Source: Rhizobium rhizogenes NBRC 13257
Lineage (GTDB): Bacteria > Pseudomonadota > Alphaproteobacteria > Rhizobiales > Rhizobiaceae
Direction: 5' to 3'
DNA length: 64,000 nt
Assembly: GCF_000696095.1 (NCBI RefSeq)
Contig: NZ_BAYX01000004.1
Span: 248,001 to 312,000, forward strand
Within the stretch, counting starts at the first letter, position 1. Every line of letters starts with the position of its first letter. The position numbers and the translations under genes are program-made. A model generated the notes under the pieces. The model saw nothing but the letters and a program-made list of their open reading frames with translations. It had not been told where the DNA came from and made no database searches. Positions 9,050 to 17,530 of the stretch are shown in pieces.

Positions 9050-10030
9050 ATGTCTAGCGTCGTTCTCAGCAATATCGGCAAGAGTTTTGGTAGCCTGGAG
9101 GTGATGAAGGGCGTGGATCTTACGGTGGAGGCGGGCGAATTCTGCGTGTTCGTTGGCCCCTCGGGCTGCGGAAAATCGACGCTCCTGCGGATGATTTCGG
9201 GGCTTGAGACATCGAGCGCCGGTCAGATCTTCATCGATGGAAAGGACGTCACCGGAGTAGAGCCATCCGCGCGCGGTATCGCAATGGTGTTCCAGTCCTA
9301 TGCGCTTTATCCGCACCTGACGGTACGCGAGAATATCGGCTTTGGTCTCTCGCTTGCCAGGCGCCCGAAAACTGAAATCGAGGAAAAGGTGAAGCAGACG
9401 GCCGATATTCTACAACTCTCGCATCTGCTCGACCGCAAGCCCAAGGCACTCTCCGGCGGTCAAAGGCAGCGCGTCGCCATCGGCAGGGCAATCATCCGTA
9501 ATCCGAAAGTGTTTCTGTTCGACGAGCCGCTTTCCAATCTCGACGCTTCCTTGCGTTCGCAGATGCGCTTCGAGCTCACGGAATTGCATGCCAAGCTCGG
9601 CGCGACGATGATCTATGTGACCCATGACCAGGTCGAGGCCATGACCATGGCGGACAAGATCGTTGTGCTAAACGGCGGGAGGATCGAGCAGATCGGTGCG
9701 CCGATGACGCTTTACAACCATCCGGCAACGCCATTCGTCGCCGGCTTTATAGGCTCACCCAAGATGAACATCTTCGAAGGAGAGGTCGCCGAGCGCGAGG
9801 GTTGTCGAATTTATGGTGTCCGCCCGGAGCACGTTGCGCTATCCACCACGCAGGGTAAGTGGCAAGGTGTAGTCAGACACATTGAGCGGCTCGGTGCCGA
9901 CACGGTACTTCACCTTGACGTGCCAGATCTGCCGTCGCTGGTGGTGCGCGCAGATGGCGATAGCCCCGTCTCTATCGGAGAAACGCTGTTTGCGTCGCCC
10001 GTTGCGGGGAAAGAGCACAGCTTCGTGTGA
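9050..10030 (+). CDS. Carbohydrate ABC transporter ATP-binding protein (MalK/UgpC-like)
   Basis: This ATPase powers the importer. It has Walker [14 protein letters not shown] (about residues 37-49), signature [14 protein letters not shown] (about 134-147), Walker [13 protein letters not shown] (about 154-165) and the switch histidine in [10 protein letters not shown]. At 326 residues it is shorter than the usual 350-370 of MalK-type proteins; the C-terminal regulatory region is cut to one short OB-fold segment. It starts four bases after the second permease gene and ends the operon. No enzymes for L-rhamnose breakdown follow, so they must lie elsewhere. Confidence 0.92.
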   Translation: MSSVVLSNIGKSFGSLEVMKGVDLTVEAGEFCVFVGPSGCGKSTLLRMISGLETSSAGQIFIDGKDVTGVEPSARGIAMVFQSYALYPHLTVRENIGFGLSLARRPKTEIEEKVKQTADILQLSHLLDRKPKALSGGQRQRVAIGRAIIRNPKVFLFDEPLSNLDASLRSQMRFELTELHAKLGATMIYVTHDQVEAMTMADKIVVLNGGRIEQIGAPMTLYNHPATPFVAGFIGSPKMNIFEGEVAEREGCRIYGVRPEHVALSTTQGKWQGVVRHIERLGADTVLHLDVPDLPSLVVRADGDSPVSIGETLFASPVAGKEHSFV

Positions 10031-10339
10031 TTGATCGCGGGGCCATGTGGCGCTATTTCCGCTCAGCAATACGGCTACATATCAAGAGATAAAGTCGATA
10101 GAGTTTTACGGATTTTTCTGCCTGATTGAAATTACTAGCAGAGATCTCTGGTGCGGCAGCTCAGCCAAACGACGTGCTACCGGTTAATATACCTTCAAGA
10201 CCTTCAGCGCATCACGGTGACCCAAACCTGCGCCCTGACCGGTGAGGCAGAGGTGTAGCGGGCAAGTTGGAATGTTCGCCATCGCCACAACCGAGCTTAT
10301 GGCACCCAGGCTAAAAACAAGTCTGACAGAAGACGCGCT
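10031..10339. other. Gap after the importer operon, no gene recognised
   Basis: I see no credible coding sequence here. One minus-strand stretch (about 10170-10270) translates to a short protein-like segment that stops early, and I could not assign it. It is probably more of the same debris as the two recognisable fragments that follow. No clear terminator for the ABC operon was found. Confidence 0.4.
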
Positions 10340-10560
10340 CTATGCCAATCGCAACAACACCAGCGCTGTCAATATTGCAAAGCTGCCTATGATCCTACTC
10401 CGATTCAATGCTTCTTTGAGAATCGTAACGGCGATCACAAGATCAAAAAGAATATTCGATTCTCTCAGCGCCGATACGAGCGCCACCGATGCAACCGTTA
10501 CAGCCCATACCGATATAATGTACGAAGCAATCACGAAGAGAGATCCGGCGGCTAATTGGG
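10340..10560 (-). pseudogene. EamA/DMT-family transporter, C-terminal remnant
   Basis: A minus-strand reading gives about 70 residues matching the last two or three helices of EamA drug/metabolite exporters: SLFVIASYIISVWAVTV, then ALVSALRESNILFDLVIAV, LKEALNRSRIIGSFAIL and a normal C-terminal end with a stop. The rest of the gene is absent; upstream sequence switches to a different family (MmgE/PrpD). It is therefore a truncated relic. Confidence 0.6.
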
Positions 10561-10589
10561 GGGCATTGTCTGCCGTAATCCGGCTCGGA

Positions 10590-10860
10590 AAACGCGTTCA
10601 CGTTTCGCAAAGTTAAGAGCCCTCTGGTGTCCTCAAGGATTCCGAAGGGACCAGTGTGACCGGACTGGGCCAAGATTGCCGCTTCGAAACCGGCGCGGGC
10701 ACTCAGGCCAACTCCCAGCGCCTTAGTTGATGACCCAAAGCACCTCTTCATCCCAAAACTGCTCGCAATGGCCAAAACCGTTGCATGAGCGCTGACGTCT
10801 GCGGTGTATCCGAGGACATCCGAACGGTGTTTACCGAGGGCTGAGCCTCCTAGCGATTTG
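10590..10860 (-). pseudogene. MmgE/PrpD-family fragment
   Basis: The minus strand encodes a stretch typical of the MmgE/PrpD (2-methylcitrate dehydratase-like) fold: YTADVSAHATVLAIASSFG, then FGSSTKALGVGLSARAGFEAA, LAQSGHTG and ILEDTRGLL. The family consensus there is FGTMTKPLHxGxAARNGxxAA. Neither the N-terminal nor the C-terminal two-thirds are present, and it runs into the EamA fragment. This is a relic without function. Confidence 0.55.
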
Positions 10861-11235
10861 CCGATCAGTCAAACCTTGGCAAGAAGCTGTAAGCAACGAC
10901 TCTCTTTTGAATTCTATACGAAACTCACCCCTTTTGCCATTTCACGATCACCCGTAGTTGGTTCAAAATAGTGAAGCCCATCATGGGTGGCATGCCCCCG
11001 CGGAATGATCCGGGTTGAATGTTAGTGCATATGCTGGGCTTGAAGTGCTTGGGTTTGGTGGTCCAGCTTGGAGCGTTAGCCTCCGACGCTGGTGAAGTGC
11101 AGGGTGCGCGCCTAATGCAATTGTTCTGTTGCAGTAGCCCTCCGATCACTTGCCGGATCGGTGATATCTCGCTGGAAAATGTAGATGGCAGTTCTCTCAG
11201 CAAAATCACTAGATATTTGATTTTCTTGAGAGAAC
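10861..11235. other. Debris-like region beside tRNA-Gly
   Basis: No gene can be supported. Open frames here have no recognisable family, and the longest minus-strand one is simply the translation of the tRNA gene running on. The segment abuts the 3' end of the tRNA, the usual side for integration of mobile DNA, but no integrase or duplicated tRNA end was seen. Confidence 0.4.
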
Positions 11236-11310
11236 TGGAGCGGGCGAAGGGATTCGAACCCTCGACCCCAACCTTGGCAAGGTTGTGCTCTACCCCTGAG
11301 CTACACCCGC
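11236..11310 (-). tRNA. tRNA-Gly (anticodon GCC)
   Basis: The minus strand reads as a full tRNA. It has the acceptor stem GCGGGTG pairing with CGCCCGC (one G-T pair), a D-arm GTAGCTCAGGGGTAGAGC, an anticodon arm ACCTTGCCAAGGT with GCC, a T-arm GGGTTCGAATCCC and an encoded CCA. Length is 75 including CCA, normal for glycine tRNAs. It is preceded on its 5' side by the prolyl-tRNA editing gene region on the other strand. Confidence 0.97.
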
Positions 11311-11555
11311 TCATATCCGTAACAGTCCGGGGTAGTGTGTTGGACCGTTCGGCGTCGTCTTGCGGCGACGGGCGCTATATGGCCCAATCGTTTTTCAAAT
11401 GCAACAGGGAAATGACGAGGTCGCGAAGAAAAATTCGCGGTTTTTTCCAATGCCTACCGGAAAGCCCGGAAACGCCGGGCTTTGTCGTCTCAAAGATTGC
11501 AAAGGAATTGTGGGCGACGTATCAGGGGCGCGTCAAATTTTCTTTGCGAGACGCC

Positions 11556-12065
11556 ATGACCGAGAATAGCCCGAAAACCCGCGACGATCTTTTCCGTTTT
11601 CTGGATGGGTTGGGCATTCCCCATAGCACCAAGGATCATGCGCCGGTGTTCACCGTTGCCGAATCGGTGTCGCTGCGCGACGAGATTCCCGGCGGGCATA
11701 CGAAGAACTTGTTCGTGAAGGACAAGAAGGATAATTTCTTCCTGTTGACCGTGGAAGAAAACGCCAGCGTCGATCTGAAGACGGTGCACACGCTGATCGG
11801 CGCGGCCAGCAAGGTCTCTTTCGGCAAGCCGGAAAAGCTCATGGAATATCTGGGCGTCATTCCCGGTTCGGTGACGGCATTCGGCGCGATCAACGATAAG
11901 GGCGGCAATGTCACCTTCGTGCTCGACGCCGAATTGATGGAACACGACATCGTCAATTGCCATCCCTTGTCGAACGATGCGACGACGTCGATTGCCAGCG
12001 GCGATCTCTTGCGCTTCATGGAAGCGACGGGTCACACGCCGCTAGTCTTGAAAGTGACGGGCTAA
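11556..12065 (+). CDS. Prolyl-tRNA editing protein (YbaK/ProX family)
   Basis: This 169-residue protein of the YbaK/INS fold hydrolyses mischarged tRNA-Pro (Ala or Cys) in trans. Family features visible are HAPVFTVAES near residue 27, the TKNLFVKDKK segment with the conserved Lys near 49-58, the region VIPGSVTAFGAIND (about 108-121), and the end segment CHPLSNDATTSI. The open frame runs far upstream because it crosses the tRNA region, but homology begins at MTENSPKTRDDL, so I use the ATG at 11556. The standalone length suits a ProXp-ala-type deacylase rather than an insertion domain of ProRS. Confidence 0.88.
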   Translation: MTENSPKTRDDLFRFLDGLGIPHSTKDHAPVFTVAESVSLRDEIPGGHTKNLFVKDKKDNFFLLTVEENASVDLKTVHTLIGAASKVSFGKPEKLMEYLGVIPGSVTAFGAINDKGGNVTFVLDAELMEHDIVNCHPLSNDATTSIASGDLLRFMEATGHTPLVLKVTG

Positions 12066-12163
12066 CGCACGATTTTAGCGCTACAATGCGATAGATATGA
12101 CATATCTTCGATGTGTGCTGTCGTTATGGCTATTTCATCGAGCATGATCTTATGCAAAGCGAC

Positions 12164-12187
12164 GCCCCGTTTTTGGGGCTCATGTTT
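12164..12187 (+). terminator. Short GC hairpin, possible terminator
   Basis: GCCCC, a GTTTTT loop and GGGGC form a five-base-pair stem, followed closely by TGTTTT. It lies between the editing gene and the CnoX gene and could end the first or attenuate the second. Confidence 0.35.
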
Positions 12188-12222
12188 TAAAAGTCCGGAA
12201 TGCCGGTAGGCGGGAGACATCT

Positions 12223-13200
12223 ATGAGCGGTTCCAACAATCCCTATAACGCTTCCTTCGGCGGCCAGATGTCGGCTTCTGCGTCCTTTGGCGCCGCGCCT
12301 GCGGCCTCGGGCGGCGCTTCGCCGATCAAGGACACCACGACGGCGAATTTCGCCAAGGACGTTATCGAGGAATCGCGCAACCAGCCGGTGCTGGTGGATT
12401 TCTGGGCGCCCTGGTGCGGTCCGTGCAAGCAGCTGACGCCGGTCCTAGAAAAGGTCATTAACGAGGCCAATGGTCGCGTCAAGCTGGTCAAGATGAACAT
12501 CGACGATCATCCGTCCGTTGCCGGCCAGCTCGGCATCCAGTCGATCCCGGCGGTCATCGCCTTCGTCGACGGCCGTCCGGCCGACGGCTTCATGGGCGCC
12601 GTGCCTGAGAGCCAGGTGCGTGAGTTCATCGATCGCCTTGGCGGTCCGGCGGGTGGCGCGGGCGATCCGGCGGCGGAGATTGCCGCGGTTCTGGAGGAGG
12701 CAACCGGCCTTCTCGCCGGGGGCGATATCAATGGCGCCGCCGAACTGTTCGGCGCGGTGCTGCAGGCCGATCCGGAAAATGCCAAGGCGCTTGCCGGCAT
12801 GGCCGAATGCATGATTGCCGCCGGCCAGAGCCAGCGCGCACGCGAGGCGCTGACGGACCTGCCGGAAACGCTTGCCAACGATGCCGGCATCCAGGCCGTA
12901 GTGAAAAAGCTCGATCAGATCGAGGAAGCCCGCAAGCTCGGCGATCCCGTAGCCCTCGAGCAGGAGCTGGCGGCCAATCCCGACAATCACGAGCAGCGCG
13001 TCAAGCTCGCCAAGATCCGTAATGTCGAGGGCAAGCGCGACGAAGCGGCCGAGCATCTTCTGACGGTTATGCGCCGCGACCGCGCTTTCGACGACGACGG
13101 CGCGCGCCGGCAGCTGCTGGAATTTTTCGAGGTCTGGGGTCCGAAGGACCCGGCGACGATCGCCGCGCGGCGCAAGCTGTCCTCGATCCTGTTTTCCTGA
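12223..13200 (+). CDS. cnoX: Thioredoxin-TPR chaperedoxin (CnoX/YbbN family)
   Basis: This 325-residue protein fuses an N-terminal thioredoxin domain (about residues 30-135) to a C-terminal helical TPR-like region (about 145-325). The active site is WAPWCGPCKQL with both cysteines, and the cis-Pro loop is IQSIPAV. Enterobacterial CnoX lacks the first active-site Cys; retention of CGPC suggests real oxidoreductase activity, as described for Caulobacter CnoX, together with holdase function during oxidative (chlorine) stress. A 28-residue Ala/Ser/Gly-rich leader precedes the thioredoxin fold. It is followed by the Lon-N and Trm112-like genes, an order I recall as common in related genomes. Confidence 0.9.
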   Translation: MSGSNNPYNASFGGQMSASASFGAAPAASGGASPIKDTTTANFAKDVIEESRNQPVLVDFWAPWCGPCKQLTPVLEKVINEANGRVKLVKMNIDDHPSVAGQLGIQSIPAVIAFVDGRPADGFMGAVPESQVREFIDRLGGPAGGAGDPAAEIAAVLEEATGLLAGGDINGAAELFGAVLQADPENAKALAGMAECMIAAGQSQRAREALTDLPETLANDAGIQAVVKKLDQIEEARKLGDPVALEQELAANPDNHEQRVKLAKIRNVEGKRDEAAEHLLTVMRRDRAFDDDGARRQLLEFFEVWGPKDPATIAARRKLSSILFS

Positions 13201-13420
13201 GGCGCGGTTTACGCGAGGGCACCCTCTCAGGTGCCTTCGCTGCCTCGATGGAACGGGAAAGCGAAACGCTTCGGCCTTTCGTCCGGAAAGGCTCTTGTGT
13301 TTTCGCCAGAGGGGGCCACATTGTTCTGTGGCGCGGCGTGGGATGGAGCAATCGCCGCCGGGTGTCGTTCCTGTGTATCTCAAGGGATGCGCGGCACAGT
13401 GATGTAGCGGGACGGAAATC

Positions 13421-14080
13421 ATGCAAGTCGGTAATGCCAGATATCTGAAGCCGAGCGATCTGCCGGAATCGGTGGTCATCTTTCCTCTGTCCGGTGCCTT
13501 GCTTCTGCCCACCGGGCAATTGCCGCTCAATATTTTCGAGCCGCGCTATCTCGCGATGTTCGACGCCGCCATCGCCGGCAACCGGCTGGTCGGCATCGTG
13601 CAACCGGCGCTCGGCGAGCCGTCGGAAACTCCCAATCTTTCGCATGTCGGCTGCCTCGGGCGCATCACCTCCTTCGCCGAGACCGGCGATGGTCGCTACA
13701 TCACGTCGCTCACCGGCATCTGCCGCTTCCGGCTGATGAACGAGGTCACCGGTCATCAGCCCTACCGCAGCTTCCGTATTGCCCCCTTCATGGCCGATCT
13801 CAAGTCGGCCGACGAGGAGCATAACGTCGATCGCGCCGCGCTGCTGTCGGCCTTCCACGCCTATCTCGACGCCAACAAGCTGGAGGCGGATTGGCAGAGC
13901 GTCGAGCGCGCCAGCAATATGACATTGGTGAATTCGCTGGCGATGATGGCGCCCTTTGAGCCCGCCGAGAAGCAGGCACTCCTGGAGGCGCCCGACCTGA
14001 AGACCAGGGCTGAAACCTTCATCGCCATCATCGAAATCGTGCTTGCCCGTTTTGGCGACACCGATTCCGTGCTGCAATAG
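13421..14080 (+). CDS. Lon N-terminal (substrate-binding) domain protein
   Basis: The 219-residue product consists only of the LON/PUA-like substrate-recognition domain, without the ATPase or protease parts of Lon. Typical sequence is [23 protein letters not shown] near residues 24-46, followed by a conserved glycine-rich [14 protein letters not shown]. The helical tail follows. The function of stand-alone Lon-N proteins is not established. It sits between cnoX and the Trm112-like gene with 8 bases to the latter, so these two are surely co-transcribed. Confidence 0.85.
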   Translation: MQVGNARYLKPSDLPESVVIFPLSGALLLPTGQLPLNIFEPRYLAMFDAAIAGNRLVGIVQPALGEPSETPNLSHVGCLGRITSFAETGDGRYITSLTGICRFRLMNEVTGHQPYRSFRIAPFMADLKSADEEHNVDRAALLSAFHAYLDANKLEADWQSVERASNMTLVNSLAMMAPFEPAEKQALLEAPDLKTRAETFIAIIEIVLARFGDTDSVLQ

Positions 14081-14088
14081 GATCTGCG

Positions 14089-14277
14089 ATGGACGTCACC
14101 GTCAGCAAGGTGGACACGAAACTGCTCGATCTGCTCGTCTGCCCGCTCACCAAGGGGTCGCTGAGCTATGACCGCGAGAAGAACGAGCTGGTCTCGGAAA
14201 AGGCCCGGCTGGCCTATCCGATCCGCGACGGCATTCCGATCATGCTGATCTCGGAAGCGCGGCGTATCGAGGATTAA
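14089..14277 (+). CDS. Trm112 family (UPF0434) protein
   Basis: This is a 62-residue protein of the Trm112p-like/UPF0434 family: [16 protein letters not shown] near residues 9-24, then [12 protein letters not shown] near 43-54. In eukaryotes Trm112 activates methyltransferases. The bacterial short forms have a similar fold, and this one retains only one cysteine, so it should not bind zinc as the yeast protein does. It starts 8 bases after the Lon-N gene. Confidence 0.85.
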   Translation: MDVTVSKVDTKLLDLLVCPLTKGSLSYDREKNELVSEKARLAYPIRDGIPIMLISEARRIED

Positions 14278-14361
14278 GGTCCGCTCTCCATGGGAGTTAG
14301 CATGTGACCGGAATGGCTGAAGAGGCGCGGCCATACGCTACGCCTCGTCAATCACTGAGGG

Positions 14362-15108
14362 TTACCGAGCAGTGTCGATGATTGCGCCGCCATCGGGCGT
14401 AAGGCTGTATCCCGTGATAAACTGTGAGTCCTTGCTGGCGAGGAACAGGACGACCGGTGCGATGTCATCTTCCGGGGAGCCGAAACGGGCGAGCGCGTTG
14501 GTCGGCGGAGGAATATCCTTTGCCGCCGCTCCCCACGTATCCGCTATCGGAAGAATATTGTTCACCGTGATGTTGTCCGCGCCCCATTCGCGGGCGGCAG
14601 TACGGGTAAGAGCACGTACGGCCTCCTTTGCCATGTTGTACGGGCCGTAGCCAGCGAGCCCGATGGTGCCAGCCATAGAGCCGAAGTTGATGATCCGGCC
14701 CTCCCCACTTTCCTTGAGGTGAGGGTAGCAGGCCTGCATGAAGCGCAGATACGCGATCGGACCGGTATCGAAGTTCCGCTGTAGTTGCTCCACTGACAGG
14801 TCGATGACCGAAGATAAGACAGCAGAACCATCGAATGCATTGTTCACGAGAATATCGATGCGACCGTAGGCGGCCACGATCTTGTCGACCGCAGTCTCAA
14901 TCTGATTGGCCTCGCCAACGTCGCAGATGACGCCGAGCGCTGTACCCCCCGCTTCAACGATATCCGCAACGACGCGTTCGACGCTTTCGGACGTTCGCGA
15001 AAGAACAGCGACCTTGGCACCTTCGGCTGCAAACAGCTTTGCGGTGGCGCGGCCTATGCCACGGCTTGCGCCCGTGACGATCGCGACTTTTCCATTGAGT
15101 CGACCCAT
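14362..15108 (-). CDS. Short-chain dehydrogenase/reductase
   Basis: This is a classical SDR oxidoreductase of 248 residues. It has the NAD(P) motif TGASRGIG near residues 12-19, the NNA motif (LVNNAFDG) and a catalytic Ser followed by Y-N-M-A-K (about 155-159). The start is the ATG at 15108, placed six bases after GGAG; longer upstream starts overlap the DoxX gene's 3' region and lack homology. It likely reduces a carbonyl compound of unknown identity. The upstream DoxX gene on the same strand and the divergent HxlR gene form a stress-response type unit. Confidence 0.88.
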   Translation of the reverse strand: MGRLNGKVAIVTGASRGIGRATAKLFAAEGAKVAVLSRTSESVERVVADIVEAGGTALGVICDVGEANQIETAVDKIVAAYGRIDILVNNAFDGSAVLSSVIDLSVEQLQRNFDTGPIAYLRFMQACYPHLKESGEGRIINFGSMAGTIGLAGYGPYNMAKEAVRALTRTAAREWGADNITVNNILPIADTWGAAAKDIPPPTNALARFGSPEDDIAPVVLFLASKDSQFITGYSLTPDGGAIIDTAR

Positions 15109-15148
15109 ATTCATCTCCATTTGGTTGAGGTTTGTGATTGTCGCTGTG

Positions 15149-15541
15149 TCAACGCATCGCGGCGTGGACGTAAGGGGACGGCGCATCTCGGGCATCATTC
15201 TGCGTAACGAACGAGATCGCCAGGAGCGCCAGGCCAATTGCCGCGGGCACAGCGCCGGCAGGCTTGCGAACACCGAGATGTGCCAGGCCGGATAGCAGCA
15301 GATGATAGAAGATGCCGGCATAAGCGAGATCGCTGAGCGGCACGCTGACGCGTGAAAGGATTGCGAGAGGGCCGAGGACCTTTACAACGATCATGAATGG
15401 CACAAGGTAAGCGGCGTTGTATCCAAGCTCCGCCAGAACCCGGCGAACCCAGCCTGTTTTGGTGGCGTACATAAAGGCTGAAGTCAGATAAAGCAGGGAC
15501 AAAAGTGCCGTGCTGATCCAGTATGCGTAGTATCCAATCAT
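15149..15541 (-). CDS. DoxX-family membrane protein
   Basis: This is a small integral membrane protein (130 residues, four predicted helices) of the DoxX/DUF4267-like group. Helices begin at about residues 7 (YWISTALLSLLYLTSAFMY), 42 (AYLVPFMIVVKVLGPLAIL), 68 and 98. Such proteins are often controlled by HxlR or TetR regulators and associated with thiol or quinone stress. It lies just upstream of the SDR gene on the same strand and is divergent from the HxlR regulator gene. Confidence 0.75.
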   Translation of the reverse strand: MIGYYAYWISTALLSLLYLTSAFMYATKTGWVRRVLAELGYNAAYLVPFMIVVKVLGPLAILSRVSVPLSDLAYAGIFYHLLLSGLAHLGVRKPAGAVPAAIGLALLAISFVTQNDARDAPSPYVHAAMR

Positions 15542-15666
15542 GATCTCATCCTTGTCGCTGGGTGTGCAGCAACATTCTCATTTGTTGAGCATATCGTTGG
15601 TGTTGGAGGCGCTTTTACTGCGCTCCGCGGTGCATGAATGGAAAATGTCGTCTAAGATCGATATTC

Positions 15667-15688
15667 GCAAGTAGGATGAATTACTTGC
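15667..15688 (+). promoter_or_regulatory. Inverted repeat, candidate HxlR operator
   Basis: GCAAGTA, eight bases and TACTTGC form a perfect inverted repeat immediately upstream of the HxlR gene, in the region it shares with the divergent DoxX-SDR genes. Position and symmetry suit a dimeric winged-helix repressor controlling both sides. The assignment is inference. Confidence 0.5.
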
Positions 15689-15695
15689 TGTTAGT

Positions 15696-16070
15696 ATGGA
15701 AAAGCAGACTATGGTCTATGAAGAAGTGAATATGCACGAGGAAATGCGGCGTGCCTTCGCACTGCTTTCCGGCAAGTGGAAGCTCGAAATCATGTGGCTG
15801 CTCAATCAGCGGATGTACAGGTTTGGAGAGCTGCGAAAGGCTATTCCCGGCATCACCCAACACATGCTGACGGCACAACTTCGCGAGCTCGAAGCCGACG
15901 GACTTGTGTCACGCACGGTCTTTGCGGAGGTTCCTCCGCGCGTCGAATATGAAATCACGCAAAAGGCGCGGGGACTCGGCCCCACCATGGAGGCTTTGAC
16001 AGCCTGGTGGAGTGAATACGGAAAAAGCATTCCAGTGAAACCCGGCGCCCGTGGTCGGAAAGCCACATAA
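15696..16070 (+). CDS. HxlR-family transcriptional regulator
   Basis: This is a 124-residue winged-helix regulator. The HxlR pattern is clear: LLSGKWKLEIMWLL (about residues 25-38), FGELRKAIPGIT, MLTAQLRELEADGLV and then the wing VPPRVEYEIT. Members sense redox, quinone or aldehyde stress, sometimes through an N-terminal Cys, which is absent here. An internal ATG at 15732 is an alternative start with a weak AGAAG site and begins closer to the conserved domain. It is divergent from the DoxX and SDR genes, its likely targets. Confidence 0.88.
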   Translation: MEKQTMVYEEVNMHEEMRRAFALLSGKWKLEIMWLLNQRMYRFGELRKAIPGITQHMLTAQLRELEADGLVSRTVFAEVPPRVEYEITQKARGLGPTMEALTAWWSEYGKSIPVKPGARGRKAT

Positions 16071-16232
16071 GGTTAAGCGATCGTCGAGATGATCGACAAA
16101 AACAACTCTTGCATCACCTGATAGCTAGGGCAGGGGTCTGCCTTGATGGCCGCTATGGGCCAAAGCTGATGTTTCAGCTATCGGCCCAGGGCCGACTGCT
16201 ACCGAATCGCCCCCTCTTTCGGCTCCAACCGC

Positions 16233-17447
16233 TCAGATCGCCTCACCCGCCAGCAGTCGCGGATTGTCCTTGGCATCCGTGCCTGCAGCCTGACCGATGA
16301 AGAAGGATTTCAGCTTCGGCAGACGATCGACGAGGCCGAGGCCGAAGTCGCGGGCGACGCGTACGGGCGTGATGTCGTTGGAAAACAGCCGGTTCAGCAC
16401 GTCGGTGGTCACGCCCATGCGGAAGGTGTCGAAACGCCGCCAGGTCTGGTAGCGCTCAAGAGTGTTGATCGAGCCGATGTCGAGGCCGAGCCGGTCGGCT
16501 TCGACCACGGTTTCGGCAAGAGCCGCCACATCCTTGAAGCCGAGATTGAGACCCTGGCCGGAGATCGGGTGGATGCCGTGGGCGGCGTCGCCGGCAAGCG
16601 CGAAGCGCGGCGCGACGAAGGCGCGGGCAAGGGTGAGGCCGAGCGGGAAGGCGCGGCGGTCGCCGACCGTGCGCAGTGCGCCGAGCTTGTGGCCGAAACG
16701 GCGCTCCAGCTCTTCCTCGAACAGCAGATCGTCAGAGGCAACCAGCCGGTCGGCATCGGCGGTGCGTTCAGTCCAGACCAGTGAGGAGCGGTTGTTCTTC
16801 AAAGGCAGGATGGCGAAGGGGCCGGAGGGCAGGAAATGTTCTTCTGCGCAGCCATTGTGCGGTCGCTCATGCTCGACGGTCACGACGATGCCGGACTGGC
16901 CGTAGTTCCAGTTCACCGTCTTGATGCCGGCCATGTCGCGCAGCTTGGAGCGCACGCCGTCGCAGGCGACCAGCAGTCGCGTTTCCAGCACGCTGCCATC
17001 CGAGAGCGTCAGCGTGACACCGGCGTCCTCCGTCTTGAAGTCCGTTGCGCTGACGCCGTGGCGGATCGTGATGCCGAGGCGCTCGCAGGCGCCGCGGAGC
17101 GCGCCGACCATGGCGACGTTCGGGATCATATGGGCAAAGGGCTGGCCTTCGGTCACTTCGCCGTCAAAAGTGAGGAAGACCGGGCGCACCGGATCGCTGG
17201 TGCGCGAATCAGTGACGATCATGCGGGTGATCGGCTGCGCCTCCGGTGCGATCTCGTCCCAGATGCCGAAGACCTCCAGCATCTTCGAGGCGGCGGCGAT
17301 GATCGCCGAGGCGCGCATGTCCTTCTTCCAGGCGGTTTCCGGGGCTGCTTCGACGACCATGACGTCGAGATGGGGGGCTGCCTGCTTGACGGCGACCGCG
17401 GCGGCAATACCCACATAACCGCCACCCACTACCAGCATGTCCAACAT
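16233..17447 (-). CDS. UbiH/UbiF/VisC-family FAD-dependent hydroxylase
   Basis: This is a flavoprotein monooxygenase of the ubiquinone-biosynthesis type, 404 residues. It has the N-terminal dinucleotide-binding motif VVGGGYVGIAAAV (about residues 5-17), a middle region with ACDGVRSKLRDMAG (the family DG motif), and ALAGDAAHGIHPISGQGLNLG (about 290-310), the second FAD motif. It probably hydroxylates the ring of a ubiquinone precursor at the membrane; which position cannot be said. The start at 17447 follows GGGAAG, and upstream extension gives only charged non-homologous residues. It is divergent from tesB. Confidence 0.88.
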   Translation of the reverse strand: MLDMLVVGGGYVGIAAAVAVKQAAPHLDVMVVEAAPETAWKKDMRASAIIAAASKMLEVFGIWDEIAPEAQPITRMIVTDSRTSDPVRPVFLTFDGEVTEGQPFAHMIPNVAMVGALRGACERLGITIRHGVSATDFKTEDAGVTLTLSDGSVLETRLLVACDGVRSKLRDMAGIKTVNWNYGQSGIVVTVEHERPHNGCAEEHFLPSGPFAILPLKNNRSSLVWTERTADADRLVASDDLLFEEELERRFGHKLGALRTVGDRRAFPLGLTLARAFVAPRFALAGDAAHGIHPISGQGLNLGFKDVAALAETVVEADRLGLDIGSINTLERYQTWRRFDTFRMGVTTDVLNRLFSNDITPVRVARDFGLGLVDRLPKLKSFFIGQAAGTDAKDNPRLLAGEAI

Positions 17448-17530
17448 AGCGCTTCCCTGTGTCCTACTGTCACTTCCTGTTCTATATAGAACATCCCGTT
17501 CGTGGTTCCTACCGTTGGAGTTCATTCAAA

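Noticed and set aside
10925..11314. 129-codon minus-strand frame containing SGVEHNLAKVGVEGSNPFA
   Set aside because: That peptide is the familiar translation of a tRNA-Gly gene; the frame is an artefact.
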